A DNA stretch of 64,000 nt from Desulfofundulus luciae (GCF_030813795.1 NZ_JAUSUX010000003.1:112952-176951); one strand, 5' to 3'. Counted from the stretch's first letter, positions 26,657 through 36,451 are shown. The notes: a model not told the origin generated them from the letters alone. A program made the numbers and translations.

Positions 26657-26914
26657 GTGGTTCGCACCCTTTATGTGGGGAATTTGCCCTGGGCTACCAG
26701 GGCTGAGGATTTAGAAGAGGCTTTCTCCCGGTATGGTGAAATCATCAGCGCCCGGGTGATTACCGACCGCCAGACCGGGCGGTCAAGGGGATTTGGCTTT
26801 GTTGAGGTGGCCGATAAAGACGCCGATGCTATCATTGCCGCCTTGAACGGAACCGAATTCAACGGCCGGGTAATCACGGTTAATGAAGCCAGGCCCAGGG
26901 AAGAGCGTGCTTAA
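26657..26914 (+). CDS. Small RRM RNA-binding protein
   Basis: This 85-residue single RNA-recognition-motif protein has RNP2 LYVGNL near the start and RNP1 RGFGFVEV at about residues 40-47. Such small bacterial RRM proteins bind single-stranded RNA, often at low temperature. GTG 26657 is preferred over 26648 because the AAAGAGGTG site is then properly spaced. Confidence 0.9.
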   Translation: MVRTLYVGNLPWATRAEDLEEAFSRYGEIISARVITDRQTGRSRGFGFVEVADKDADAIIAALNGTEFNGRVITVNEARPREERA

Positions 26915-26918
26915 AAAG

Positions 26919-26960
26919 AAAAAACCTCCAGATCCTCCGGACCGGGAGGTTTTCTTTTTA
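26919..26960 (+). terminator. Terminator after RRM gene
   Basis: AAAACCTCC (26921-26929) pairs with GGAGGTTTT (26945-26953), followed by CTTTTT. Confidence 0.85.
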
Positions 26961-27027
26961 CCAGGCAGGAACTTTCCCCTTGAGGGCGAATATAATATAC
27001 CCAAAAACTGTTAAGGAGGCATGCCTT

Positions 27028-27384
27028 TTGACCATTGATCCGCAGGCGCTGGTTAAGGTTGTCGTTGAGGCAGCGGAAGATAAAAAGGCCTTTGACACCA
27101 CCGTACTAGATATCAGCCGGATATCGATCATAGCCGATTATTTTGTGATTTTAAGCGGTCGCTCAACCACCCATGTCCGGGCCGTTGCCGAGGAAATTAT
27201 CAGGGTAGTGGATGAAAAGACCGGACTTGTTCCCCGGCAGGAAGGGATGCGGGAGGGGCGCTGGGTACTGCTGGACTACGGCGACGTGGTGGTCCATGTC
27301 TTCCATGAGTCTGAACGGCAATTTTATAACCTGGAACGTCTGTGGGGAGATGCCCGGGTAGTGGGTATGCCCGTAAATCTATAG
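27028..27384 (+). CDS. rsfS: Ribosomal silencing factor RsfS
   Basis: This 118-residue protein of the DUF143/RsfS family has ADYFVILSGRSTTHVRAVAE and the C-terminal GDVVVHVFHESERQFYNLERLW. It binds L14 and blocks subunit joining in starvation. TTG 27028 follows AAGGAGG at 27013-27019 with 8-base spacing. It is separated from nadD by the sdh and RRM genes. Confidence 0.95.
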   Translation: MTIDPQALVKVVVEAAEDKKAFDTTVLDISRISIIADYFVILSGRSTTHVRAVAEEIIRVVDEKTGLVPRQEGMREGRWVLLDYGDVVVHVFHESERQFYNLERLWGDARVVGMPVNL

Positions 27385-27427
27385 TGTCCCCCTCATGACA
27401 TGCTCCAAAAATTTTATGACCAAACTG

Positions 27428-27456
27428 TTGACAAACGGGCAGGTATGTCGTACAAT
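27428..27456 (+). promoter_or_regulatory. Strong sigma-A promoter for the T-box/tRNA leader
   Basis: TTGACA (27428-27433), an exact 17-base spacer and TACAAT (27451-27456) form a near-consensus promoter just upstream of the T-box leader. Confidence 0.85.
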
Positions 27457-27462
27457 TGTAGG

Positions 27463-27784
27463 TGTCCGTCGGTAAGGGCAAATGACTATGATGGGGAGCA
27501 GTAAGCAGCAGCGGTGTCTGCAGAGAGCCGCCGGAAGGTGCGAGGCGGTGAACCGGGTTGCTGAACTCGCCCCGGAGTTGCCCGGGGGAAAGTAAAGTAC
27601 TCCGGGCCGGCGTGTGGCCGTTAAAGCACATCGAGAGGGTAAGTATGGGGCTGTGGCGCAGAGGGAGCGCGCTTCCTTGGCATGGAAGAGGCCGCGGGTT
27701 CGATTCCCGCCAGCTCCACCATTTACCAAGTAGGGTGGTACCGCGGGATAAACCTCCCGTCCCTAGAGGGGCGGGAGGTTTTCG
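27463..27784 (+). ncRNA. T-box riboswitch (leucine specifier) interrupted by a tRNA gene
   Basis: The leader has T-box hallmarks in order: AGAGAG at 27522-27527 in the stem I upper part, GAA then CTC (27566-27568) then a purine as specifier loop, a stem II region ending CGGCGTGTGGCCGTTAAAGC, the T-box AGGGTGGTACCGCGG at 27732-27746, and a terminator whose stem arms are AACCTCCCG (27751-27759) and CGGGAGGTT (27772-27780) followed by TTCGTTTT. CTC is a leucine codon, so uncharged tRNA-Leu should promote read-through. Where stem III is expected, a complete tRNA-Ala lies instead. GGTAAG (27638-27643) and TTTACC (27722-27727) pair around it. Confidence 0.85.
27647..27721 (+). tRNA. tRNA-Ala (GGC), embedded in the T-box leader
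   Basis: A full cloverleaf is visible. The acceptor arms are GGGGCTG (27647-27653) and CAGCTCC (27711-27717), which include the G3:U70 pair that identifies alanine tRNAs. The D arm is GCGC/GCGC. The anticodon arm is CTTCC / TTGGCAT / GGAAG with anticodon GGC, and the T arm is GCGGG / TTCGATT / CCCGC. The discriminator is A and the CCA end is encoded. The D loop is one base shorter than usual. The gene lies upstream of the attenuator, so it is transcribed whatever the T-box decides. RNase P cleavage would cut the leader in two. Confidence 0.93.
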
Positions 27785-27892
27785 TTTTATGTCCTCCCAG
27801 GAAGTTGCCCGGGGGAGGGATCCTGGTCTAATTTCCTTCCTTTATTATATTAATATTTTAAAAATTTACAAAGAGAAAGAGGAGGCCTTTAA

Positions 27893-29557
27893 ATGGACCG
27901 GTTTGAACAGATCACTATTGGTGACCTGCTCGACAGGACGGCTGCCCTGTATCCAGATAACGAGGCCCTGGTTTATACCGACCGTGGTTTGCGCTATACA
28001 TACCAGCAGTTTCGGGAACTGTGTGACCGGGTGGCCAGGGGATTGATGGCCCTGGGCATAAAACGGGGCGAGCACATTGCCCTGTGGGCCACCAACATAC
28101 CCCAGTGGGTCGTCCTCCAGTTCGCCTCGGCTAAAATCGGCGCCGTGCTTGTCACGGTAAACACCAATTATAAAGTGCGCGAACTGGAGTACCTGTTGCG
28201 ACAGTCCGATGCCACCACCCTCTTACTCATCAACGGAACAAAGGAATCCAATTACATAGAAATGCTCCACGAGCTCTGCCCGGAATTGAACCACTGCTTG
28301 CCCGGGCGGCTGAATGCCAAAAAATTCCCCATGCTGCGCAATGTGGTTTTTATCGGCGATGAGGAGCACCCGGGGATGTACACCTGGGAGCAGGTGCTGG
28401 GGATGGCTGAGGCCATTTCCGAACAGGAGCTGGCAGCCCGCCAGGCCTCCCTTGATCCCGATGACGTGATTAACATGCAGTATACCTCCGGGACCACCGG
28501 CTTCCCCAAGGGGGTCATGCTGACCCATAGAAATTTAGTCATGAATGCAAAAAGTGTAGCCGAGTGCCTGAATTTCAGCCCCCGGGACCGCCTGTGCATC
28601 CCGGTGCCCTTCTTCCACTGTTTTGGCTGTGTGCTGGGGACTTTGACCTGTGTGGTTTCGGGAGCCACCATGGTGCCCCTGGAGTCCTTCAATCCGGTGC
28701 GGGTTCTGGAAACAGTGGAGAAGGAAAGGTGCACCGCCCTGCACGGCGTGCCCACCATGTTCATCACCGAGCTGGAGGTGCTGGAAAAACAACCCTTCGA
28801 CACGTCTTCCCTGCGCACCGGCATCATGGCCGGGGCTCCCTGCCCCATTGAAGTGATGAAAGCGGTGGTAAACCGCATGGGGATGAAGGAAATAGTCATT
28901 ACCTACGGCCAGACCGAAGCTTCCCCGGGAATTACCATGACCAGGACCGACGACCCCCTGGAGATCAGGGTATCCACCGTGGGCCGGGCCTTACCGGGCG
29001 TGGAGGTAAAGGTGGTGGACCCGGCCACCGGGGAAGAAGTACCCCGGGGGTACCAGGGCGAGATTTGCGCCCGGGGATACAACGTCATGAAGGGTTATTA
29101 TAAAATGCCGGAGGCTACGGCCAGCACCATCGACCGGGAAGGCTGGCTGCACACCGGCGACCTGGGGATTATGGATGAACAGGGCTACGTCCGTATTACG
29201 GGACGGATCAAGGATATGATCATCCGGGGCGGTGAAAACATCTACCCCCGGGAGATTGAGGAATTCCTGTATACCCACCCCAAGATCAAGGATGTGCAGG
29301 TGGTGGGGGTGCCCAGCAGCAAGTACGGTGAAGAGGTAATGGCCTTCATCCAGTTAAAAGAAGGGTGTACGGCCACGGCGGAAGAAATCAGGGAGTTTTG
29401 TAACGGCAAGATTGCCCGGTATAAAATACCGCAGTATATCCAGTTTGTATCGAGCTACCCCACCACGGCCAACGGCAAGGTGCAAAAGTTCAAGCTGCGG
29501 GAGCAGGCCATCCGTGAGTTGAATTTGTTCCAGGCGGCCCGGGTAGAAACAGCCTGA
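27893..29557 (+). CDS. Acyl-CoA ligase, AMP-forming
   Basis: This 554-residue ANL-family adenylate-forming enzyme has the P-loop YTSGTTGFPKGVML (about residue 200), ITYGQTEASP, GWLHTGDLG and the C-terminal Lys region PTTANGKVQKFKLRE. It activates a carboxylic acid as acyl-AMP and then acyl-CoA, probably a medium or branched fatty acid. ATG 27893 follows GAGGAGG. It lies directly behind the leucine-type T-box and has its own terminator, so the T-box appears to control this gene; one guess is a link to branched-chain acid metabolism. Confidence 0.88.
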   Translation: MDRFEQITIGDLLDRTAALYPDNEALVYTDRGLRYTYQQFRELCDRVARGLMALGIKRGEHIALWATNIPQWVVLQFASAKIGAVLVTVNTNYKVRELEYLLRQSDATTLLLINGTKESNYIEMLHELCPELNHCLPGRLNAKKFPMLRNVVFIGDEEHPGMYTWEQVLGMAEAISEQELAARQASLDPDDVINMQYTSGTTGFPKGVMLTHRNLVMNAKSVAECLNFSPRDRLCIPVPFFHCFGCVLGTLTCVVSGATMVPLESFNPVRVLETVEKERCTALHGVPTMFITELEVLEKQPFDTSSLRTGIMAGAPCPIEVMKAVVNRMGMKEIVITYGQTEASPGITMTRTDDPLEIRVSTVGRALPGVEVKVVDPATGEEVPRGYQGEICARGYNVMKGYYKMPEATASTIDREGWLHTGDLGIMDEQGYVRITGRIKDMIIRGGENIYPREIEEFLYTHPKIKDVQVVGVPSSKYGEEVMAFIQLKEGCTATAEEIREFCNGKIARYKIPQYIQFVSSYPTTANGKVQKFKLREQAIRELNLFQAARVETA

Positions 29558-29574
29558 AGTTGCCTGTTGCCCCC

Positions 29575-29615
29575 GGGGTGGTGAAGACATCTGCTTGTCC
29601 ACCACCCCGTTTTTC
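29575..29615 (+). terminator. Terminator after acyl-CoA ligase gene
   Basis: GGGGTGGTG (29575-29583) pairs with CACCACCCC (29600-29608), followed by GTTTTT. It separates the T-box-controlled transcript from leuS. Confidence 0.85.
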
Positions 29616-29738
29616 TCTTTTCCCCGGGGTGCCGGTTCTTGTCTTAAGCGTAACATTTATGATAAAATGACACTTATGATGAAATGCCGTCGAAACAATG
29701 GATAGCGGTTTACGGTATACGGCAAGGGGGATGCTCTG

Positions 29739-32222
29739 GTGAACGAACGCTACAACTTCAAGGAAATTGAAGCGAAGTGGCAGGCCCGCTGGGCCGCAGA
29801 AAATTTATATAAGACCCCGGATTTCTCAGACCGTCCAAAATACTATTGCCTGGAGATGTTTCCCTACCCTTCCGGCAAGCTCCACATGGGCCACGTAAGG
29901 AACTACTCCATTGGCGATGTGGTGGCCCGCTTTAAAACCATGCAGGGTTACCACGTCCTGCACCCCATGGGGTGGGACGCCTTCGGCCTGCCGGCGGAAA
30001 ACGCGGCCATCAAGCACGGCAACGTCCATCCGGCCGACTGGACCATGGATAACATCAGGACCATGCGTGCCCAGCTCAAGCAGCTGGGTATCAGCTACGA
30101 CTGGGACCGGGAAGTGGCCACCTGCCACCCCGGCTACTATAAATGGACCCAGTGGCTGTTCCTGCAGCTCTACCACAAAGGGCTGGCCTATAAGAAAAAG
30201 GCGGCGGTCAACTGGTGCCCCTCCTGCGCCACGGTGCTGGCCAACGAGCAGGTCAAGGAGGGTGCCTGCGAGCGCTGCAAGACTCCCGTGGAAAAGCGGG
30301 AACTGGAACAGTGGTTCTTTAAAATTACCGCCTACGCCGAGCGCCTTCTCAAGGATCTGGAGCTGCTGAAGGGCTGGCCGGAGAAGGTTAAAATCATGCA
30401 GGAAAACTGGATCGGCCGCAGCGAGGGGGCGGAAATCCGCTTTAAAGTGGCCGGTATGGATGAGGAGATTGTGGTCTTTACCACCCGCCCCGACACGGTG
30501 TTCGGGGTGACCTACATGGTGCTGGCTCCGGAACATCCCCTGGTGGAGAAGCTCGTTGAAGGCAAACCCCAGGCCGAAGCGGTGCGGGACTTCGTGCGGC
30601 GGGTGCGCAATTTAAACGAAATTGCCCGCACCGCCACCGACGTGGAAAAGGAAGGGCTGTTCACCGGAGCTTACTGCATCAACCCCTTGAACGGTGAACG
30701 GGTGCCCATACTGGTGGCCAATTACGTCCTTCTGGAGTACGGTACCGGGGCAGTAATGGGCGTGCCGGCCCACGACCAGCGGGACTTTGAATTTGCCCGC
30801 AAGTACAACCTGCCCATCCGGGTGGTCATCCAGCCGCCCGGGGAGGAACTGGATCCACAGACCATGACGGAGGCTTATGCCGGCGACGGGGTGATGGTAA
30901 ACTCCGGCCAGTTCAACGGCCTGCCCAAAGACGAGGGGATCCGGGCGGTAATCGCCTACCTGGAGGAAAAGGGCCTGGGCCGGGGCCAGGTGAACTACCG
31001 CCTGCGGGACTGGCTGATTTCCCGGCAGCGTTACTGGGGCGCCCCCATTCCGATTATATATTGCGATAAGTGCGGCATCGTCCCCGTGCCGGAGGAGGAC
31101 CTGCCGGTGCTTTTGCCCCGGGACGTGGAGTTTAAACCCACCGGACAATCGCCCCTGGCCGACTGCCCGGAGTTCGTCAACACCACCTGCCCCCGGTGCG
31201 GCGGGCCGGCCCGGCGGGAAACCGATACCATGGACACCTTCATGTGTTCCTCCTGGTACTACTACCGCTACACCAGTCCCCGGGAAGACAAGCATCCCTG
31301 GGACCGGGCCAGGGTGGATTACTGGCTGCCCGTGGACCAGTACATTGGCGGCGTGGAACACGCCATTTTGCACCTGCTGTATTCCCGCTTCTTCACCAAG
31401 GTACTCTACGACCTGGGGCTGGTGGGCATCCAGGAACCCTTTACCAACCTGTTAACCCAGGGCATGGTGTTGAAAGACGGCGCCAAGATGTCCAAGTCCA
31501 GGGGGAACGTGGTCAGCCCGGAGGAGATTGTGGCCAAATACGGGGCCGATACCGCCCGGCTTTTCATCCTCTTTGCCGCACCCCCCGAGCGGGATCTGGA
31601 ATGGAGCGACCAGGGGGTTGAGGGCTGCTACCGGTTCCTCAACCGGGTCTGGCGCCTGGTTGCCTCCGTGGCCGGCGGGCTGCTGGAAGCACCGCCAAAA
31701 CCGGCAGGTAAGCTGGTGGGGGTCAACCGGCAAATGCACCGCCTGACCCACCTGACCATTAAAAAGGTGACCGAGGATATCGGCAACCGGTTTAACTTCA
31801 ACACCGCCGTCAGCGCCATCATGGAGCTGGTGAACGCCCTGTACCAGTACAAAGAGGTGCCGGAAACCGACCGGGACCCGGCGGTTTTGCGGGAAGGGAT
31901 TGAGCACCTGCTCATTCTGCTGGCTCCCTTTGCCCCCCATATAACCGAGGAGCTGTGGGAGGCCACCGGCCACCGGGAGAGCATCCACAAGCAGCCCTGG
32001 CCCGCTTACGACCCCGAGGCCATTGTGGAAGACGAGATTACCATTGTGGTGCAGATCAACGGCCGGGTGCGGGAGCGGGTGCTGGTGCCGGCCGGCATCA
32101 CCCCGGCTCAAATGCAGGAAGTAGTGCTGGCCCAGCCCCGGGTGCAGAAACTGGTGGAGGGCAAGCAAATAGTGAAGGTCATCCCCGTACCGGGGAAACT
32201 GGTGAACATCGTGGTGAAGTGA
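29739..32222 (+). CDS. leuS: Leucyl-tRNA synthetase
   Basis: This 827-residue class I synthetase has the HIGH-type motif ([16 protein letters not shown], about residues 43-58), an editing domain ([13 protein letters not shown]) and KMSKSRGN (about residue 580). The length is typical of bacterial LeuRS. GTG 29739 sits after AAGGGGGATG. A leucine-type T-box would be expected immediately upstream, but in this window it lies 2 kb away, in front of the acyl-CoA ligase, with a terminator in between. Confidence 0.98.
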   Translation: MNERYNFKEIEAKWQARWAAENLYKTPDFSDRPKYYCLEMFPYPSGKLHMGHVRNYSIGDVVARFKTMQGYHVLHPMGWDAFGLPAENAAIKHGNVHPADWTMDNIRTMRAQLKQLGISYDWDREVATCHPGYYKWTQWLFLQLYHKGLAYKKKAAVNWCPSCATVLANEQVKEGACERCKTPVEKRELEQWFFKITAYAERLLKDLELLKGWPEKVKIMQENWIGRSEGAEIRFKVAGMDEEIVVFTTRPDTVFGVTYMVLAPEHPLVEKLVEGKPQAEAVRDFVRRVRNLNEIARTATDVEKEGLFTGAYCINPLNGERVPILVANYVLLEYGTGAVMGVPAHDQRDFEFARKYNLPIRVVIQPPGEELDPQTMTEAYAGDGVMVNSGQFNGLPKDEGIRAVIAYLEEKGLGRGQVNYRLRDWLISRQRYWGAPIPIIYCDKCGIVPVPEEDLPVLLPRDVEFKPTGQSPLADCPEFVNTTCPRCGGPARRETDTMDTFMCSSWYYYRYTSPREDKHPWDRARVDYWLPVDQYIGGVEHAILHLLYSRFFTKVLYDLGLVGIQEPFTNLLTQGMVLKDGAKMSKSRGNVVSPEEIVAKYGADTARLFILFAAPPERDLEWSDQGVEGCYRFLNRVWRLVASVAGGLLEAPPKPAGKLVGVNRQMHRLTHLTIKKVTEDIGNRFNFNTAVSAIMELVNALYQYKEVPETDRDPAVLREGIEHLLILLAPFAPHITEELWEATGHRESIHKQPWPAYDPEAIVEDEITIVVQINGRVRERVLVPAGITPAQMQEVVLAQPRVQKLVEGKQIVKVIPVPGKLVNIVVK

Positions 32223-32226
32223 CAAA

Positions 32227-32258
32227 GGGGCCGCTGGCATTTCGCCGGCGGCCCTTCT
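32227..32258 (+). terminator. Terminator after leuS
   Basis: GGGCCGCTGGC (32228-32238) pairs with GCCGGCGGCCC (32244-32254), including a G-U pair, followed by TTCTT. Confidence 0.7.
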
Positions 32259-32291
32259 TATGGACTGTCGCCCGGCGCCCTCCCTGCCCTG

Positions 32292-32536
32292 TTACAACCT
32301 CCTGAATTCCTCCAGAAGCGCCGGGCGATTGGCATTTGTTTTGCGAATCCGGTCTATGTATAGCTTGAAATCTATATGGTAAATATTGGTACAGGTTCCC
32401 TGGTCGTTAACCGGTTGCCGGTAAACTTCAGATTTGATACCATACCGTTCTGGAGGCAGTCTTCACCGCGCTTGAAGACGGCCCGGGAGTCAGCCATCTT
32501 AGCTACATGTTCCCTCTTGAGCTGGGAAAACTTCAT
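32292..32536 (-). pseudogene. Frameshifted small protein, SWIM-finger N-terminal-like
   Basis: ATG 32536 on the minus strand follows GAGGTGG and opens a frame beginning [20 protein letters not shown], then KRGEDCLQNGMVSNLKFTGN. The frame stops at 32372, but a neighbouring frame continues sensibly (QGTCTNIYHIDFKLYIDRI) to a stop at 32292. The first part resembles the region that precedes SWIM zinc fingers in some proteins; the zinc-finger residues themselves are not seen. It may be a decayed fragment or carry a real frameshift. Similarity is judged by eye only. Confidence 0.35.
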
Positions 32537-32583
32537 ATGTTCCACCTCACTTTCACTCAAAGGAATTGCAGGGGGAATTTGCT

Positions 32584-34686
32584 TTGCTGGTTAAACAGGT
32601 GATGCTGGAAAATCCCCAGACTCTTTATCCATGGCAGACCCTGGCGGACGCCTGCGAGGTCTACCGGCGGCAGGGGGTGAACTGCGCCCCGGTTCTTGAT
32701 GGGGACGGCAGGGTTATTGGCATCCTTACCGTTTTTCAGGTTCTCCAGGCCCTGCAGCGGGGGGCTTCCTTTGATACTTCTGTGGGGCAGGTAATGGAGC
32801 GGGACATTATGACCATAGACGAGGACATGCATTTTAACGAGGTAAGCAACCTGCCCATAGATCGCCTGGTCATTCTCAACCGGCAGGGCCGGCTGGCCGG
32901 GGTGCTGACCCGCATAGACCTGATCAACAAAGTGCACAGCGCCCTGGAGGCTACCGAGTATAAACTGGCGGTGATGCTCCAGTCGGTCCACAACGGCATC
33001 ATTGCCGTGGACGCCCGGGGCGATGTTTGCCACTTCAACGCCGCTGCGGAAAAACTGACCGGCATCCCGGCCGTCAAGGTGCTGGGACGGCCTGCAGGAC
33101 CTCTTTTGAAGCAACTGGGTCTTGGCCAGGTGAACCCCGGGGTAGACTCCTTCCTGGGGCGCTTTACGGTGGGGGACAGGGTGCTGATCATCCGCCAGAG
33201 CCCCATTCAAAAGGACGTGGACCAGGTGCAGGGTTTTGTGCTGGTGTTGCAGGATATCTCGGAGCTGGAGGATATATCCAGCCAGCTGGATTCGGTACGC
33301 AATTTGAACAAGGAGCTGGTCGGGGTTATCCAGTCCTGTTACGACGGCATTGTGGTAATCGACCGGCAGGGGAATATAGAGCGGGTTAACGCCAGCTACG
33401 GCCGGATCACCGGCATGGATTCACCGGAAGAGATCCAGGGGAAAAACGTGACCGAGCTGGCTTCGGGGCAGCATAAACACCTTCTACAAATCTACAATGA
33501 GATTATGTCCGGCAAGTCCCTGGTTAACATGGCGGTGCATACGGAGGATGGAGAGGAGCTCATTTTCTCCGGCAGTGCGGTGGCCGGAGAAGGGGGACAG
33601 GTGGGCCGGATTGTGGTTAACCTGCGGGATATAACCGAGCTCAACCGGTTTAAGGAGGAGGCCGCCCGGGCTTCGGCGGAGCTGAAGGAGTTGCGGGCCA
33701 GGCGGCTGGCCGACGGGGAAATAGTTGCCGAAAGTCCCCTGATGCGCCGGGCGGTGGAACAGGCCCTGCGGGTGGCCACCGTGGACTCTACGGTGCTCAT
33801 CACCGGCCCTTCGGGGGTGGGTAAGGAGAAGCTTGCCAAGCTCATTCACCGCCACAGTTCCAGGGCGGACAAACCCTTCATCGAAATCAACTGCGGGGCC
33901 ATTCCGGAATCCCTTCTGGAATCCGAGCTGTTCGGCTACGAAAAGGGGGCCTTCACCGGAGCCCAGCGGGAGGGAAAACTGGGCCTTTTGGAGATTGCCA
34001 GCGGGGGCACGGTGTTCCTGGACGAAATTGGGGACATGCCCTTAAACCTGCAGGTGAAGTTGCTGCGGGTGCTTCAAGAACAGATCATCTACCGGGTGGG
34101 GGGACGCAGGCCCATCAAGCTGGACATTCGTATAATCGCCGCCACCAATAAGGATTTAAAACGCCTCATTGCCGAGAAAAAGTTTCGGGAGGACCTGTAC
34201 TACCGGCTGAATGTGGTGCCCATCAGCATCCCGCCCCTGAAAGAACGCCGGGAAGATATTCTGCCCCTGGTCACCCATTTTCTCAACCGCTTTAATGCCA
34301 GGCACGGCACCAAAAAGCGCCTGGGCATGGAGACCTGCCGCCTGCTGGAGGGTTATTCCTGGCCGGGCAACGTCAGGGAGCTGATCAACCTCATTGAACG
34401 CCTGGTGATCATGTGCGAGGAGGAGGTTATTGAGCCCCACCACCTGCCCGGCGAATTCGTGGAAGCCCTGGGCAGGGAGGGGTGGCGGCCCCAGATTTCG
34501 GAAATTGTGCCCCTGCAGGAGGCCAGGGAAGCCACGGAAAAAGAGTTAATCAGGATGGCCCTGGAAAAATACCACAGCCTGCGCCGGGCCGGGCAGGTTC
34601 TGGGAATTTCCCATTCCACCTTGTTGCGCAAGGCCCGTCAGTATGGCCTGGTGGTGCAGAACTGCACCGATGCGGTGCAAAATTGA
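32584..34686 (+). CDS. Sigma-54-dependent activator with CBS and PAS domains
   Basis: This 700-residue protein has a pair of CBS motifs (about 1-120), two PAS domains (about 130-235 and 250-360) and an AAA+ domain with Walker [10 protein letters not shown], the sigma-54-contact loop [13 protein letters not shown] and Walker [14 protein letters not shown] Fis-type HTH lies at the C-terminus ([23 protein letters not shown]). It should bind upstream DNA and open sigma-54 promoters when its CBS/PAS sensors see a nucleotide or small molecule. TTG 32584 follows AGGGGGAA. Candidate sigma-54 promoters lie at 34748 and 36452, before lpd and the symporter. Confidence 0.93.
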   Translation: MLVKQVMLENPQTLYPWQTLADACEVYRRQGVNCAPVLDGDGRVIGILTVFQVLQALQRGASFDTSVGQVMERDIMTIDEDMHFNEVSNLPIDRLVILNRQGRLAGVLTRIDLINKVHSALEATEYKLAVMLQSVHNGIIAVDARGDVCHFNAAAEKLTGIPAVKVLGRPAGPLLKQLGLGQVNPGVDSFLGRFTVGDRVLIIRQSPIQKDVDQVQGFVLVLQDISELEDISSQLDSVRNLNKELVGVIQSCYDGIVVIDRQGNIERVNASYGRITGMDSPEEIQGKNVTELASGQHKHLLQIYNEIMSGKSLVNMAVHTEDGEELIFSGSAVAGEGGQVGRIVVNLRDITELNRFKEEAARASAELKELRARRLADGEIVAESPLMRRAVEQALRVATVDSTVLITGPSGVGKEKLAKLIHRHSSRADKPFIEINCGAIPESLLESELFGYEKGAFTGAQREGKLGLLEIASGGTVFLDEIGDMPLNLQVKLLRVLQEQIIYRVGGRRPIKLDIRIIAATNKDLKRLIAEKKFREDLYYRLNVVPISIPPLKERREDILPLVTHFLNRFNARHGTKKRLGMETCRLLEGYSWPGNVRELINLIERLVIMCEEEVIEPHHLPGEFVEALGREGWRPQISEIVPLQEAREATEKELIRMALEKYHSLRRAGQVLGISHSTLLRKARQYGLVVQNCTDAVQN

Positions 34687-34696
34687 ACCATACTGT

Positions 34697-34717
34697 CATC
34701 CCGGCATTTTCCGGATG
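34697..34717. promoter_or_regulatory. Inverted repeat upstream of lpd, possible activator site
   Basis: CATCCCGG and CCGGATG form an imperfect inverted repeat about 30 bases before the -24/-12 promoter at 34748. It could be a binding site for the upstream activator or a weak stem after its gene. Confidence 0.35.
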
Positions 34718-34747
34718 GGCACAAGTTACCTGGAGTAAACAGGTCCC

Positions 34748-34763
34748 TGGGCTGTTTTTTGCC
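34748..34763 (+). promoter_or_regulatory. Candidate sigma-54 promoter for lpd
   Basis: TGGGCTGTTTTTTGCC has GG and GC elements exactly ten bases apart (49-50 and 61-62 of this hundred) with TTGC at -12. It departs from the TGGCAC consensus in the -24 box, so it is weaker than the site at 36452. Confidence 0.45.
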
Positions 34764-34878
34764 GCCGTAATCAACAGGGCCTTTTTTCTTTGGCCCTTCG
34801 CACGGAGTTTGCGTACAAAAAAGTGCTGTGAAGGGACTTGAAAGTCTGCAAAACTATAAGCAAAACGAGGTGAGGGAT

Positions 34879-36258
34879 ATGCGTTACAAGGTTGTCGTGA
34901 TCGGTGGAGGTCCCGGAGGTTATGTGGCGGCCATCCGGGCTGCCCAGCTGGGTGCCCGGGTGGCGCTGGTGGAAAAGGAGGAACTGGGGGGGACTTGCCT
35001 GAACCGGGGCTGCATTCCCACCAAGGTGCTGGCTGCGGCTGCCGAGATCCTGGCCGGCATAAAGAAGGCCGGCGAGTTTGGCATCTCCACCGGGGCGGTG
35101 GAGGTGGACATGGCCGCCCTGATAGAGCGGAAGCGCCAGGTTGTCAAGCGGCTTGCTTCCGGCATCCAGTTTCTGCTGCAAAAAAACAAGGTGGAGCTGG
35201 TACGCGGGACGGCCATGCTGACATCGCCGCGCACAGTTAAAGTAATCCTTCCCGGCGGGTCTGAACAGGAGCTGGAGGCAGAGAATATTGTCCTGGCCAC
35301 CGGCTCCAGCCCGGCGCTCATCAAGAGCCTGGGGTATGACGGCCGGCAGGTGATTACCTCGGACGAGGTTTTGAACCTGGCGTCGGTTCCGGGCAGGTTG
35401 CTCATTATCGGCGGAGGTGTGGTGGGATGCGAATTTGCTTCCATATTTGCCGCGCTGGGCAGCACAGTTACCGTGGTGGAGATGATGCCCACCATCCTGC
35501 CCACCGTGGACAAGGAAGTATCCCGGTACGTTCAGGGGATTTTCAAACGGCAGGGGATTACCATCAAGACCGGGGCCACCATCAAGGCCGTTCGGAAGGA
35601 TGCCGGTGGCGTGGTGGCCGAGCTGGAAAGTGGTGAGGAGATTGCCGCCGACCTGGTCCTCATCTCCGTGGGCCGTGTTTTAAATACCGGCGGATTGGGG
35701 TTGGCGGAAGTGGGCGTAACCCTGGGTGAACGGGGTGAGGTGCTGGTAAATGAGCGCATGGAAACCTCGGTTCCGGGCATCTACGCCGCCGGGGACATTA
35801 CCGGTAAGATCCAGCTGGCCCATGTGGCTTCGGCCCAGGGGCTGGTGGCCGTGCACAACATCATGGGCCATTACAGGGCCATGAACTACCGGGTGGTGCC
35901 GTCCTGCATCTTTACCCGCCCCGAGGTGGGGGTGGTGGGTCTAACCGCCGAAGAGGCCCGGGCCCAGGGCTATGAGGTAAAAACGGCCAAGTTCCCCATG
36001 ATGGCCTGCGGGAAGGCACAGGCCATGGGGGAAACCGAGGGTTTCGTCAAGGTGGTGGCCGATGCCCAGACCGACCGCATTCTTGGAGTACACATAGTGG
36101 GACCCCATGCCTCCGACCTGGTGGCCGAAGCAGCCCTGGCTCTGGAGATGGATATGACGGCCGCCCGGCTGGCACAGGTGATCCACGCCCATCCCACCCT
36201 GGCGGAGGCGGTTCTGGAGGCGGCGGAAGGTATCCACGGCTTGACCATTCACGCCTGA
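34879..36258 (+). CDS. lpdA: Dihydrolipoamide dehydrogenase
   Basis: This 459-residue flavoprotein has an FAD motif (VVIGGGPGGYVAAIRAAQLG), the redox-active disulfide GGTCLNRGCIPTK, an NAD motif (IIGGGVVGCEFASIF) and the C-terminal His-Glu pair in HAHPTLAEAV. It reoxidises dihydrolipoamide on lipoyl proteins such as GcvH, encoded 2.4 kb downstream. ATG 34879 follows GAGGTGAGGG. Confidence 0.95.
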   Translation: MRYKVVVIGGGPGGYVAAIRAAQLGARVALVEKEELGGTCLNRGCIPTKVLAAAAEILAGIKKAGEFGISTGAVEVDMAALIERKRQVVKRLASGIQFLLQKNKVELVRGTAMLTSPRTVKVILPGGSEQELEAENIVLATGSSPALIKSLGYDGRQVITSDEVLNLASVPGRLLIIGGGVVGCEFASIFAALGSTVTVVEMMPTILPTVDKEVSRYVQGIFKRQGITIKTGATIKAVRKDAGGVVAELESGEEIAADLVLISVGRVLNTGGLGLAEVGVTLGERGEVLVNERMETSVPGIYAAGDITGKIQLAHVASAQGLVAVHNIMGHYRAMNYRVVPSCIFTRPEVGVVGLTAEEARAQGYEVKTAKFPMMACGKAQAMGETEGFVKVVADAQTDRILGVHIVGPHASDLVAEAALALEMDMTAARLAQVIHAHPTLAEAVLEAAEGIHGLTIHA

Positions 36259-36331
36259 TTCGTGTTTGCAGGAAAACACGGCTATATCGGTGGGGTACGG
36301 ATTTGCACCAGTATGGTACAAAAGCAAACCA

Positions 36332-36352
36332 GCCTGTCCTTAACGGACAGGC
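36332..36352. promoter_or_regulatory. Perfect inverted repeat, possible upstream activator site
   Basis: GCCTGTCC (36332-36339) and GGACAGGC (36345-36352) surround TTAAC. It lies about 110-135 bases upstream of the sigma-54 promoter at 36452, the usual distance for an enhancer site. No T-run follows, so it is less likely to be the lpd terminator. Confidence 0.5.
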
Positions 36353-36451
36353 CGGTGGTGGTGTATAAATGAACCAGTGTTGATGAGGCCGGGAGAATGC
36401 ATCTGACCTTTGTCGCCTGGATGACACGGCTGGCTTTATATGATGGTGGCA

